Assembly (NCBI RefSeq): GCF_002217755.1
Contig: NZ_BCFL01000030.1
Coordinates: 181,366 to 245,365, forward strand
Length of the DNA: 64,000 nucleotides
Origin: Streptomyces hyaluromycini
GTDB lineage: Bacteria; Actinomycetota; Actinomycetes; Streptomycetales; Streptomycetaceae
Reading direction: 5' to 3'
Shown here: one piece after another, positions 35,258 to 46,096 of the stretch
Layout: each line of letters begins with the position of its first letter
Position numbering within the stretch: position 1 is the first letter of the stretch
Position numbers and translations under genes: made by a program
The notes under the pieces: model-generated
Seen by the model: only the letters and a program-made list of their open reading frames with translations
Database searches by the model: none
Told to the model about the DNA's origin: nothing

Positions 35258-36355
35258 ATGAAGATCACCCATGTCGAAGTACACCGGATCGACGTTCCGG
35301 CGGCCAGCCCGCCCTTCCGCTGGCGGGAGGGTCTGAGCGGCAGCGCTCCGGTCGGCGACGGCGCGGTCCTGCGCATCGGCACGGATGAGGGGGCCGAGGG
35401 AGTGGCCCTGTTCGCCCGCCCGGGAGCCTTCACCACCCTCACCGAGCTGGTGGACCGGGTCTTCCGCGAGGAACTGGTCGGGGCCGACCCGTTCCAGCGG
35501 GAGTGGCTGTGGCACCGGGTGTGGGAGCTGGACCGTATCCACGAACTCCCGCTCCCCACCCTGGGCCTGATCGACATCGCCCTGTGGGACCTGGCCGGCC
35601 GCCACCACGGCCAGCCGGTCTGGCGGCTGCTCGGCGGCTTCCGCGAAGCCATTCCCGCCTACGCGTCGACGTCGACGTTCGCCACCACCGAGGAGTTCCT
35701 CGACGTCGCCGACCAGTGCCTGGACCTCGGCTACCGGGGCATCAAACTGCACGCCTGGGGCGACGCCCGCCGCGACGCCGAGCTCTGCCTCGCCCTGCGC
35801 GCGCACGTCGGCCCGGACGTGCCCCTGATGTACGACGGCTCGGCCGGCTTCGACCTGCCCGACGCGATCCGCCTCGGGCGGGCCCTCTCCGAGGCGGACT
35901 ACCTCTGGTACGAGGAGCCGATGCGCGAGTTCAGCGTCTCCGCCTACCAGCAGCTCGCCGCGGCCGTGGACGTCCCGCTGCTGGTCGCCGAGACCTCCGA
36001 CGGGGCTCACATGAACTCCGCCGACTTCATCCGGGCCGGCGCCGCCACCTTCGGCGTCCGGGCCGGCACCACCCTCCGCGGCGGCATCACCGGCGCCATG
36101 CGCACCGCCCACCTCGCCGACGCCTACCGGCTCCGCGCCGAGGTGCACGGTTCGGACATCCCGAACCACCACCTGTGCATGGCCATCTCCAACACCACCT
36201 ACTACGAGTCCCTGGTGACCGCGACCACGGTCGTGCGCGAGCGCCACGTGGACGACCGGGGCCTGGTCCACGCCCCCACGGGACCCGGCATCGCCCTTCC
36301 CCTCGACCTCGGCTACGGCAGCGAACTCCTGCCGTTCGTCGAACAGCCGCGCTGA
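35258..36355 (+). CDS. enolase-superfamily (MR/MLE) protein with altered catalytic positions
   Basis: A 365-residue capping-domain-plus-barrel protein. The metal ligands are in place: YDGSAGFD (about 192), WYEEP (about 219) and VAETSDG (about 245). The usual KxK is KLH (Lys161, His163) in GIKLHAWGD. At the position of the dyad Asp of mandelate racemase (before GGITG) I see Gly or Ala, although a His follows in EVHGSDIPN (about 295). It is therefore unlikely to use the standard racemase dyad. A sugar-acid dehydratase role is inferred from the sugar ABC importer downstream. AGGA precedes the ATG. Confidence 0.83.
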   Translation: MKITHVEVHRIDVPAASPPFRWREGLSGSAPVGDGAVLRIGTDEGAEGVALFARPGAFTTLTELVDRVFREELVGADPFQREWLWHRVWELDRIHELPLPTLGLIDIALWDLAGRHHGQPVWRLLGGFREAIPAYASTSTFATTEEFLDVADQCLDLGYRGIKLHAWGDARRDAELCLALRAHVGPDVPLMYDGSAGFDLPDAIRLGRALSEADYLWYEEPMREFSVSAYQQLAAAVDVPLLVAETSDGAHMNSADFIRAGAATFGVRAGTTLRGGITGAMRTAHLADAYRLRAEVHGSDIPNHHLCMAISNTTYYESLVTATTVVRERHVDDRGLVHAPTGPGIALPLDLGYGSELLPFVEQPR

Positions 36356-36380
36356 CCGGCAAGAACAGAAAGGCAAGACG

Positions 36381-37781
36381 ATGAGGTCTTCCACGTCCAT
36401 GAGAACCGGGGCCCCGAGACCGGGCCGCCACCGCACCGCACTGCGCACCGCGGCCGCCGCGCTCTCCCTGTCCACCGCGGCGCTCCTGGCCGGCTGCGCC
36501 AGCGCCGACACCACCGCCCAGTCCTCCTCCGACCAGGCGACCTTCAAGCCGGCCACGCAGAAGGACGGCTCGCAGATCACGGTGTGGACGGACTCCACCC
36601 GCCTGCCGTCGGTGCAGAAGTACCAGAAGGCCCACCCGGACGTGAAGATGGACATCGTCACGTACGACGGCGGGGCCGACGGCTCGACCTACCTCCAGTC
36701 CAAGGTGCAGCTCTTCGACCGGACCGGCAGCGGCTGGCCCGACGTGGTGTTCGGCTCGCCCACCGACGTCACCTGGGCCTCGGAGCCCACCAAGCCCGGC
36801 GTGCAGCCGTTCGCCGCCCCGCTGGACGACAAGCTCGTCCCGCAGAACACCCTGGACGGCTTCGCCAAGGGCTCTCTGACGCCCTGTCAGTTCAACGGCC
36901 ACACCTACTGCCTGCGCAACGACATCGCCCAGGTCGTCCTCTGGTACAACAAGTCCCTCATGGACAAGTGGGGTTACCAGGTCCCCACCACCTGGGAGCA
37001 GTACGAGGCCCTCGGCAAGAAGGTGGCCAAGGAACACCCCGGCTACCTGGTCGGTTCGGTCGGCGACACCAACTCCCACGAGTCGTACTTCTGGTCCGGC
37101 CAGTGCCCGGCCTTCGACCTGGTGAAGCCGGACACCCTGCGCACCGACCTCCAGGACCCGGACTGCACCCGCACGGCGAAGCTCCTGGACGGCCTGATCG
37201 ACGCCAAGGCCGTCACCACCAAGGGCTTCTTCAGCCAGGGCTTCGCCAAGGACAGCGGCAGCAAGGTCCTGATGGCGTACGGCCCGTCCTGGTACGGCCA
37301 GTACCTCTTCAAGGCGGCCTTCAACGCCCCGGCCAAGCAGATCGCCGCGGCACCCCCGCTCACCTGGGAGGGGGAGACGAAGGCGGCCACCGGCAACGTC
37401 GGCGGCGGGGTCTGGATGGTGTCCTCGCACAGCGCCAACCTCAAGGCCTCCACGGACCTGGTCACCTGGCTGACCACCTCCGACGAGAACCAGGCGTCCG
37501 CGCCCACCTACCCCGCCTACACCGAGGCCGCGCAGGCCTGGCTGAAGAACCCCGCCAACAGCGGCTACTTCGCCAACGACGTCAGCGAGGCGTTCCAGCA
37601 GGCCGCGGACGAGGTGTGGACCGGCTGGTCGAACACCAAGTTCTCCGACGCCACCGCCTGGTCCAGTGTCGTGCTGCCCGCGCTGACCGCCGGGAAGAGC
37701 CTGACCGACACGCTGCCGGCCTGGCAGAAGGAGATCAGCAACGAGGCGAAGGCACACGGATACAAGGTGGAGAACCAGTGA
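36381..37781 (+). CDS. ABC sugar-transporter substrate-binding lipoprotein
   Basis: A 466-residue family-1 extracellular solute-binding protein. A long basic N-terminus and the lipobox LLAGC anchor it. The body shows typical segments such as ITVWTDSTRLPSVQKYQKAHPDVKM, GWPDVVFGSP and LRNDIAQVVLWYNKSLMDKWGY. The stop overlaps the GTG of the first permease gene. Together with the glycosidase and enolase genes upstream it would take up a product of extracellular glycan cleavage; the actual sugar is unknown. Confidence 0.87.
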   Translation: MRSSTSMRTGAPRPGRHRTALRTAAAALSLSTAALLAGCASADTTAQSSSDQATFKPATQKDGSQITVWTDSTRLPSVQKYQKAHPDVKMDIVTYDGGADGSTYLQSKVQLFDRTGSGWPDVVFGSPTDVTWASEPTKPGVQPFAAPLDDKLVPQNTLDGFAKGSLTPCQFNGHTYCLRNDIAQVVLWYNKSLMDKWGYQVPTTWEQYEALGKKVAKEHPGYLVGSVGDTNSHESYFWSGQCPAFDLVKPDTLRTDLQDPDCTRTAKLLDGLIDAKAVTTKGFFSQGFAKDSGSKVLMAYGPSWYGQYLFKAAFNAPAKQIAAAPPLTWEGETKAATGNVGGGVWMVSSHSANLKASTDLVTWLTTSDENQASAPTYPAYTEAAQAWLKNPANSGYFANDVSEAFQQAADEVWTGWSNTKFSDATAWSSVVLPALTAGKSLTDTLPAWQKEISNEAKAHGYKVENQ

Positions 37782-38710
37782 CCCTGCTGGAGACCGAGCA
37801 CGTCGCCGTCTCCCCCCTGCGCCGCGGCACCCCGCCGCGGCGCAGGGCCCGCGGCCGTGCGGGCCACTACTTCGTCGCCGCCTACGCACTGCTCCTGCTC
37901 GCCTTCGGGATCGTCCCGACCGCGTACTCCTTCTACCTGGCGTTCACCAACGACCGGGGCCAGTTCACCGGCCTGAACCAGTTCGTCAAGGTGGTCCAGG
38001 ACTACCGCTTCGGGCCGGCTTTCACCCACATGCTGATCTACCTGGCGCTGTGGCTGGTCACTCTCGTCGTCCTGGTCGTCCTGGTCGCGGTGATCCTGCG
38101 CAGCCGGGTCCGCCCCGGCACCTCCGCCCTCTTCCGCTTCCTCTACTACATCCCCGGCGCCCTCGCCGGCGTGGCCAGCGTCCTGGTCTGGCTGTTCATG
38201 CTGGATCCCGACGTCAGCCCGGTGTCCTGGCTGCTGAAGAGCATGGGCATGCAGACCTTCGCGGCCGTCCTCGCCCCCGCGAACCTGCCGTGGATCCTCA
38301 TGCTCATCGCCTTCTGGACCGGCGCCGGCGGCTGGATGGTGGTGATGTACGGGGCGCTCAACAACATCCCCGACGAGGTCATCGAAGCCGCCCGGATGGA
38401 CGGTGCGGGTCCCTGGCGGACCGCCTGGCACATCCAGATCCCGATGATCCGGCAGTGGATCGTCTACATGACCATCATGGCGTTCGCGACCGGCACCCAG
38501 CTGTTCGTCGAGCCCCAGCTGCTCCAGACGGCCAGCCTCGGCCGGGTCAGCCCCACCTGGTCGCCCAACCAGCTCGCCTACGTGTACGCCTTCCAGCAGG
38601 GCGACTTCAACGGCGCGGCCGCCATCTCCGTCGTCCTGCTCGCCGTGGGGCTCCTGGCCGCGGGCCTGCTCGTCGCCCGCTCGAACCTGTTCAGGTTGGA
38701 TGAGTCATGA
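37778..38710 (+). CDS. ABC sugar-transporter permease (MalF type)
   Basis: A 310-residue inner-membrane permease with six helices. The EAA loop reads EVIEAARMDGAGPWRTAWHIQIP. The GTG at 37778 overlaps the binding-protein stop, and its TGA overlaps the next ATG. It pairs with the permease at 38707-39621. No ATPase gene follows; Streptomyces sugar importers commonly share the MsiK ATPase encoded elsewhere. Confidence 0.88.
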   Translation: MTLLETEHVAVSPLRRGTPPRRRARGRAGHYFVAAYALLLLAFGIVPTAYSFYLAFTNDRGQFTGLNQFVKVVQDYRFGPAFTHMLIYLALWLVTLVVLVVLVAVILRSRVRPGTSALFRFLYYIPGALAGVASVLVWLFMLDPDVSPVSWLLKSMGMQTFAAVLAPANLPWILMLIAFWTGAGGWMVVMYGALNNIPDEVIEAARMDGAGPWRTAWHIQIPMIRQWIVYMTIMAFATGTQLFVEPQLLQTASLGRVSPTWSPNQLAYVYAFQQGDFNGAAAISVVLLAVGLLAAGLLVARSNLFRLDES

Positions 38711-39621
38711 CGCAATCAACTCTCGCTCCGGCAGCGCCGATCCGACGCGTCAGGCCGACACGAGCCCTCTCCTTCCTCATCGTGGCCGTCCTGCTGGCCT
38801 TCCTCCTGGTGTTCTTCGTCCTGCCGGTGATCTGGCTGCTGCTGGCCCCCTCCAAGACGGCCGGGGAGGTGGTCCGCGACAACCCGCTGTCCTTCGGCTC
38901 GTTCGGGCAGATCGGCGCGGCCTGGCACCATCTCTTCGCCTTCCAGGACGGCGCGATGCTCACCTGGCTGAAGAACTCGGCGGTCTACTCCGGCGGTTCC
39001 CTCGTCCTGACCCTCGCCGTCAGCGTCCCGGCCGGCTACGCCCTGGCCCTGACGAAGTTCAGGGGCCGCAGGACGCTCCTCGTGATCACCCTGGTCACCA
39101 TGATCATGCCGCAGGCCACTCTGGTGCTGCCGGTCTTCCTGGAGCTCAACCGCTTCCACCTGATCGGCACGGTCTGGTCGGTGATCCTGCCCTTCTCCTT
39201 CTACCCGTTCGGCGTGTACCTCGTGTACATCTACTTCGGCAGCAGCCTCCCCAGAGACCTGCTGTCGGCCGCGAGGATCGACGGCTGCACCGAATGGCAG
39301 CTCTTCTCCCGCATCGCGCTGCCCCTGGCGAAGCCGGTGATCGGCCTGGTCGCGTTCTTCAGCTTCGTAGGCAACTGGAACAACTTCTTCCTCCCCTACC
39401 TGGTCCTCCCGAACAGCAACGAGTTCCCCGTCCAGGTAGGCCTGAACCAACTCCTCACCTCCACCCCGTCCTTCAACCCGGTGGCAGGCGCAGGCCTGAA
39501 CATCACCATCCCCGAACTGGCATTGGCGATCATCATCGCGATCCTCCCGGTCCTGGTCCTGTTCCTCTTCTCCCAGCGCACGCTGGTGTCCGGAATGCTG
39601 GCGGGATCGACGAAGGAGTGA
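38707..39621 (+). CDS. ABC sugar-transporter permease (MalG type)
   Basis: A 304-residue permease with six helices and the EAA-type loop DLLSAARIDGCTEWQLFSRIALP. The ATG overlaps the preceding permease stop by 4 bases. It ends the sugar operon; repeat copy 5 follows within about 30 bases. The sugar handled is inferred only from neighbours. Confidence 0.88.
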   Translation: MTQSTLAPAAPIRRVRPTRALSFLIVAVLLAFLLVFFVLPVIWLLLAPSKTAGEVVRDNPLSFGSFGQIGAAWHHLFAFQDGAMLTWLKNSAVYSGGSLVLTLAVSVPAGYALALTKFRGRRTLLVITLVTMIMPQATLVLPVFLELNRFHLIGTVWSVILPFSFYPFGVYLVYIYFGSSLPRDLLSAARIDGCTEWQLFSRIALPLAKPVIGLVAFFSFVGNWNNFFLPYLVLPNSNEFPVQVGLNQLLTSTPSFNPVAGAGLNITIPELALAIIIAILPVLVLFLFSQRTLVSGMLAGSTKE

Positions 39622-39650
39622 GCGGTCCTTTGAAAGGCGCGCCGCCTGCA

Positions 39651-39710
39651 ACGCGCCCCTCAGGGGCGCGGGGAACTGCGCGACCAGCCACAACGAGCCC
39701 GCAGCCCGCC
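39651..39710. repeat. intergenic repeat family, copy 5 (A module)
   Basis: GCGCCCCTCAGGGGCGCGGG folds as a tight hairpin and is followed by GAACTGCGCGACCAGCC and a GCCCGCAGCCCGC end. It sits between the permease stop and the convergent LysR stop. Confidence 0.7.
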
Positions 39711-39742
39711 GCGGTGCTCAGTCGTACGGCGATCCCGTTCTG

Positions 39743-40627
39743 TCACCTTTCCAACAGCATCCTCTGCAACTCCCGAGCAGCCCGAGGCGGCGCCACATCA
39801 CTCCGGTGAGCCAACGCGATGGTCCGGTACAACCCCGGCCGAGCCAACGGAGTGACCCGCAACCCCCGCCCCGACCGGGCGGCCACCATCCGAGGCACCA
39901 CGGCCATCCCCAACCCCGCCCGCACAAACCCCAGCACCGCGTCCATCTCACCCCCCTCGACAGCAAACCCCGGCTCGAACCCAGCGGAGCGACACGCCGC
40001 GACGGTCAGCTCCCGCAGGTCGTACCCGTGCCGGAACATCACCAGCCGCTCCCCCTCCAGATCGGCGATCCGCACCCCGCCCCGCCCCCGCCCGGGCACC
40101 GTCGCCTCGGGCGAGGACACCACCACCAGGTCCTCCCGCAGCAGCTCCACGGTGGTCAGCGCGGGCGACCCCGGCGGCAGCGGCAGCACGATCAGCGCCA
40201 GGTCCAGCGCCCCACGCGCCAGCTCCCGTACGAGATCATGGGACCCGCTCTCCTCGATCAGCAGCTGGATCCCCGGATACCGGTCGTGGAACGCCCGCAG
40301 CACGTCCGGCAGCAACCCGGTGCACAGACTCGGCGTCGCCCCCAGCCGCACCCGGCCACTGCGCAGCTGCACCAGCTCCTGCACCTCGTACCGGGCGGTG
40401 TCCGCGTCCGCGAGGATCCGCCGGGCCAGCGGCAGCAGCGCCTCGCCCGCGTCGGTCAGGGTGATGTTGCCCCGCGCCCGCAGGAACAGATCCGCCCCCA
40501 GCTCCCGCTCCAGCGCCTTGATCTGCTGGGACAGCGACGGCTGGGCGACATGGACCAGCTCGGCGGCCCGGGTGAAGTGCCGGGTCTCGGCCACGGCGAC
40601 GAAGTACTGAAGCTGCTGGAACTGCAT
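39743..40627 (-). CDS. LysR-family regulator divergent from succinate dehydrogenase
   Basis: A 294-residue LysR regulator. The N-terminal helix-turn-helix contains RHFTRAAELVHVAQPSLSQQIKALE, and the effector domain starts near residue 90 (GRVRLGATPSLC). The ATG at 40627 is chosen because upstream in-frame sequence overlaps the operator. It diverges from sdhC, with a palindrome in between, and probably controls that operon in response to carbon or redox state. In S. coelicolor a LysR gene also lies beside this sdh cluster, from memory. Confidence 0.87.
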   Translation of the reverse strand: MQFQQLQYFVAVAETRHFTRAAELVHVAQPSLSQQIKALERELGADLFLRARGNITLTDAGEALLPLARRILADADTARYEVQELVQLRSGRVRLGATPSLCTGLLPDVLRAFHDRYPGIQLLIEESGSHDLVRELARGALDLALIVLPLPPGSPALTTVELLREDLVVVSSPEATVPGRGRGGVRIADLEGERLVMFRHGYDLRELTVAACRSAGFEPGFAVEGGEMDAVLGFVRAGLGMAVVPRMVAARSGRGLRVTPLARPGLYRTIALAHRSDVAPPRAARELQRMLLER

Positions 40628-40635
40628 GGTGACAC

Positions 40636-40654
40636 GATAGCTCTTGCCTATCGA
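40636..40654. promoter_or_regulatory. candidate LysR operator in the sdh promoter gap
   Basis: CGATAG-N7-CTATCG forms perfect 6-base arms with ATAG-N7-CTAT at its core, the geometry typical of LysR sites. It lies 9 bases before the LysR ATG and 57 bases before the sdhC ATG. Confidence 0.65.
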
Positions 40655-40710
40655 ATCAAGCCGGACCATGTCTTGGACCGATGGGGCCGTTCGGCCCTAC
40701 CGTCCTCAGC

Positions 40711-41418
40711 ATGGCTCTGGCAACGCGGACGGACCGACGGTCGTCCATGGCGCGCACGATGTGGGACAGCTCCGTCGGCAAGAAGACGGTGATGGCCGTC
40801 AGTGGCCTGATCATGCTGCTCTACCTGGTCGCGCATGTGATCGGGAACCTGAAGATCTTCTTCGGGGCGGGCGAGTTCAACCACTACGCGCACTGGCTGC
40901 GCACCGTCGGTGAACCGTTCATGCACTACGAGTGGACGCTCTGGCTCATCCGGATCGTCCTGGTCGTCGCGGTGGTCGCGCACGCCACGTCCGCGTACCA
41001 GCTCAGCCGCCGTGACATCAGGGCACGCCCGAGCAAGTACGTGCACAAGAAGCCGCGGGCTTCCTACGCCACCCGCACCATGCGCTGGGGCGGGATCATC
41101 CTCGGCCTGTTCATCGTCTGGCACATCCTCGACCTGACCACCGGCACCGTGCACTCCGGCGGCTTCCAGGAGGGCCACCCGTACCAGAACGTCGTGGACA
41201 CCTTCTCCACCTGGTACGGCGACGTCATCTACATCGTCGCGATGCTCGCGCTCGGCCTGCACATCCGGCACGGCTTCTGGAGCGCCGCCCAGACCCTCGG
41301 CGTCGGCAGCCGCACCCGCGAACGCGCCCTCAGGGCCACGGCCGACGTCCTCGCACTGCTGCTCACGGCCGGCTTCATCGCCGTACCCGTGGGCGTCATG
41401 ACCGGAGTGGTGAGCTGA
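40711..41418 (+). CDS. sdhC: succinate dehydrogenase cytochrome b subunit (five-helix type)
   Basis: A 235-residue membrane subunit with about five helices. Histidines in helices (LVAHVIGN, VVAHATSAY, VWHILDL, LHIRHGFW) are the candidate haem ligands. A single membrane subunit of this size is the B-type arrangement also seen for mycobacterial Sdh1. The ATG at 40711 is preferred over 40681 because the latter would place extra residues on the likely promoter. sdhA follows after one base. Confidence 0.87.
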   Translation: MALATRTDRRSSMARTMWDSSVGKKTVMAVSGLIMLLYLVAHVIGNLKIFFGAGEFNHYAHWLRTVGEPFMHYEWTLWLIRIVLVVAVVAHATSAYQLSRRDIRARPSKYVHKKPRASYATRTMRWGGIILGLFIVWHILDLTTGTVHSGGFQEGHPYQNVVDTFSTWYGDVIYIVAMLALGLHIRHGFWSAAQTLGVGSRTRERALRATADVLALLLTAGFIAVPVGVMTGVVS

Positions 41419-41419
41419 C

Positions 41420-43365
<1,946 letters not shown>

Positions 43366-43369
<4 letters not shown>

Positions 43370-44115
43370 AGCTCACCCTGCGCGTCTGGCGGCAGCAGAA
43401 CGCCGACGCCGACGGCGCGATGTCCACGTACGAGGTGGACGGCATCTCCTCCGACATGTCCTTCCTGGAGATGCTGGACACCCTCAACGAGGAACTCATC
43501 CTGCGCGGCGAGGATCCGGTCGCCTTCGACCACGACTGCCGCGAGGGCATCTGCGGCGCGTGCTCCCTCGTGATCAACGGGGACGCGCACGGGCCGGAGC
43601 GCACCACCACCTGCCAGCTGCACATGCGGTCCTTCATGGACGGCGACACGATCGACATCGAGCCGTGGCGGGCGTCGGCCTTTCCGGTGATCAAGGACCT
43701 GGTGGTGGACCGGTCGGCGTTCGACCGGATCATCCAGGCCGGCGGGTACATCACCGCGCCGACCGGGGCCGCGCCGGAGGCCCACGCCACGGCGGTGCCG
43801 AAGGCCGACGCCGACTTCGCGTTCGAGCACGCGGAGTGCATCGGGTGCGGGGCGTGTGTCGCCGCCTGCCCCAACGGGGCGGCGATGCTGTTCACCTCCG
43901 CCAAGATCAACCATCTGAACGTGCTGCCGCAGGGGGCGCCCGAGCGGGAGACGCGGGTGCTGGACATGGTGGCGCAGATGGATTCGGAGGGGTTCGGGGG
44001 GTGCACGCTGACGGGGGAGTGCGCTACGGCTTGTCCGAAGGGCATCCCGCTGGTGTCCATTACGAGCATGAACAAGGAGTGGCTGCGGGCTACCCGGAAG
44101 GTGGGGAAGCGGTAG
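43366..44115 (+). CDS. sdhB: succinate dehydrogenase iron-sulfur subunit
   Basis: A 249-residue subunit. The 2Fe-2S domain has CREGICGACSL with a later CQLH. The C-terminal domain has CIGCGACVAACPNGA and CTLTGECATACPKG for the two further clusters. ATG overlaps the sdhA stop. It connects the flavin to the quinone site in the membrane subunit. Confidence 0.92.
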
Positions 44116-44127
44116 CGCCGTCGGGGA

Positions 44128-44180
44128 GTGCGGGTGCGTGGGGGCTGGTCGCGCAGTTCCCCGCGCCCCTTTCGGGGGCG
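44128..44180. repeat. intergenic repeat family, copy 6 (inverted A module)
   Basis: GTGCGTGGGGGCTGGTCGCG, CAGTTCCCCGCGCCCC, then TTTCGGGGGCGC. It lies 12 bases after the sdhB stop. The remaining part of the 44116-44459 gap holds no gene that I can support, only a probable promoter region for olsB. Confidence 0.68.
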
Positions 44181-44459
44181 CTGTTGTGAGGGGCGCTGAA
44201 AAGTGAAAGTCGTTCGCCGAAAGGTGCGGACGGGCGGGGTCGGGGGTGGTGCTCTCCGGCCCCGTCTCGCGTTTCAGGGTGGCCGTCGGACCACGGTAGC
44301 GTTACTCCGGCGCGTCTCTCAGTGACCGTACGCCCTGCGACCCCCGGCATTCAGCAGTCCCACATCCACGGGTCCCGCGCACGTCACGCCGAGTCCAGCC
44401 TGCCACGGAAGAAAGCAGGTGCAGATTTCCTCAGCTTCCGCTCGGCGCAGGAGACCTCC

Positions 44460-45233
44460 ATGACCGCCATGCCCGCCTCACCCCCCGCTCTCGCCGCCCC
44501 GCCCGGGGACTCCGGCTATCTGGTGCAGCTCGCCCGTGACGAGGACGACGTCCGGGCCGCACAGCGGCTGCGCTACCAGGTGTTCGCCGGAGAGATGGGC
44601 GCCCGGCTCGACGGGCCGGAGCCGGGTCTGGACGTGGACGCCTTCGACGCGTACTGCGACCACCTGCTCATCCGCGAGGCCCTCACCGGCGAGGTCGTCG
44701 GCACCTACCGGCTGCTGCCGCCGGAGCGTGCCGCGGTCGCCGGTCGCCTGTACTCCGAGGGCGAGTTCGACCTCGGCCCGCTGGCCGGGATCCGCTCCGG
44801 CCTGGTCGAGGTCGGCCGCTCCTGCGTGCACCCCGCCCACCGCGACGGCGCCGTGATCGGCCTGATCTGGGCCGGCATAGCCCGGTACATGGTGGACCGC
44901 GGCCACGAGTGGCTGGCCGGCTGCTGCTCCGTCCCGCTCGCTGACGGCGGTGCCCTCGCCGCCGCCACCTGGGACCGGGTCCAGGCCAAGCACCTCGCGC
45001 CGGAGGAGTTCCGGGTACGGCCGCTGCGGCCCTGGGTGCCCAGTGGCCCGGCCCCCGAGGGACGCACCGAACTGCCCGCCCTGCTGCGCGGCTACCTCCG
45101 CCTCGGCGCCTGGGTGTGCGGGGAGCCCGCGCACGACCCGGACTTCGGGGTCGCCGACATGTACGTGCTGCTGTCGATGCGCCGGGTCAACGCGCGCTAT
45201 CTGCGGCACTTCCTCTCGCTCGTCCCGGCCTGA
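44460..45233 (+). CDS. olsB: ornithine N-acyltransferase-like GNAT protein (OlsB type)
   Basis: A 257-residue hemolysin/OlsB-type acyltransferase. The conserved stretch AAQRLRYQVFAGEMGARL is followed by DHLLIREALTGEVVGTYRLL and EVGRSCVHPAHRDG. OlsB attaches a 3-hydroxy fatty acid to ornithine, forming lyso-ornithine lipid. AGGAG lies 7 bases before the ATG. The next gene is a PlsC acyltransferase that starts on this stop codon, the expected OlsA partner. From memory the S. coelicolor pair SCO0921/SCO0920 makes ornithine lipid. Confidence 0.82.
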   Translation: MTAMPASPPALAAPPGDSGYLVQLARDEDDVRAAQRLRYQVFAGEMGARLDGPEPGLDVDAFDAYCDHLLIREALTGEVVGTYRLLPPERAAVAGRLYSEGEFDLGPLAGIRSGLVEVGRSCVHPAHRDGAVIGLIWAGIARYMVDRGHEWLAGCCSVPLADGGALAAATWDRVQAKHLAPEEFRVRPLRPWVPSGPAPEGRTELPALLRGYLRLGAWVCGEPAHDPDFGVADMYVLLSMRRVNARYLRHFLSLVPA

Positions 45234-46096
45234 TGAGCGTCTGGCTGCCCAGCGCGCCCTGCACTCCGGGCGCCTGCGTGGAGCGCGCGGGGTCGCTCAC
45301 GGCCCTGCCCCGGGCCGTGCTGCGGTTCACCGCGGTCGTGGCCCTGATGCTCGTCGCCATCGCGCTGCTGCCGGTCGGCGGGCGGATCCCCGCCGAGTGG
45401 GTGCGGCGGTTCTCCCGGACGCTCGTCCGCGCCGCCGGGGTCCAGGTCCGGATCACCGGCAGTGCCCCGAGCACCGGCGGGGTGCTCCTCGTCGCCAACC
45501 ACATCTCCTGGATGGACATCCCGCTGCTGGCCGCCGTACGGCCGGCGCGGATGCTCGCCAAGCAGGAGATCCGCGAGTGGCCGGTGGCCGGCGCGCTGGT
45601 GGCCGGGGCCGGGGCGCTGTTCATCGACCGGGACCGGCTGCGCGCCCTGCCGGACACCGTCGGCCGGATCGCGGGGGCGCTGCGGGAGGGGGCCGCGGTG
45701 GTCGCCTTCCCGGAGGGCAGCACCTGGTGCGGCCGGGCCCAGGGGCGCTTCAGGCGGGCCGTGTTCCAGGCCGCACTGGACGCCGGCGCGCCCGTCCAGC
45801 CGGTGCGGCTGCACTACCGGCTGGAAGCGGGAGCGGCCAGCACCGTGCCCGCCTATGTAGGCGAGGACACGCTGCTGGCCTCCCTCTGGCGAGTGGTGAC
45901 GACCCGCGGACTGGTGGCCGAGGTGGACATACGTCCGCTGATACCGGCCGGCAGTCACGCGGACCGTCGTACCCTCGCCCGCGCCGCCCAGCCGGTGACC
46001 CACGAGCCGGCCTGGACGCACGCGGCTCTGGTGAGCCCCGAGCGGGCTTCTCAGTGGTCGGTCTCCAAGTGGAGCTTGAGCAGGTCGACCCCGTAG
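45233..46096 (+). CDS. olsA: lyso-ornithine-lipid / 1-acylglycerol-phosphate acyltransferase (OlsA/PlsC type)
   Basis: A 287-residue membrane acyltransferase. An N-terminal helix (VVALMLVAIALL) is followed by NHISWMD, the His-x4-Asp catalytic box, and later FPEGST. The start ATG shares one base with the olsB stop (TGATG), implying coupled translation, so O-acylation of lyso-ornithine lipid is the likely reaction. The last 46 bases overlap the end of the convergent DUF3500 gene. Confidence 0.82.
   Translation: MSVWLPSAPCTPGACVERAGSLTALPRAVLRFTAVVALMLVAIALLPVGGRIPAEWVRRFSRTLVRAAGVQVRITGSAPSTGGVLLVANHISWMDIPLLAAVRPARMLAKQEIREWPVAGALVAGAGALFIDRDRLRALPDTVGRIAGALREGAAVVAFPEGSTWCGRAQGRFRRAVFQAALDAGAPVQPVRLHYRLEAGAASTVPAYVGEDTLLASLWRVVTTRGLVAEVDIRPLIPAGSHADRRTLARAAQPVTHEPAWTHAALVSPERASQWSVSKWSLSRSTP

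Noticed and set aside
37778..39621. Incomplete ABC transporter as gene loss
   Set aside because: Streptomyces sugar importers usually share the MsiK ATPase encoded elsewhere.
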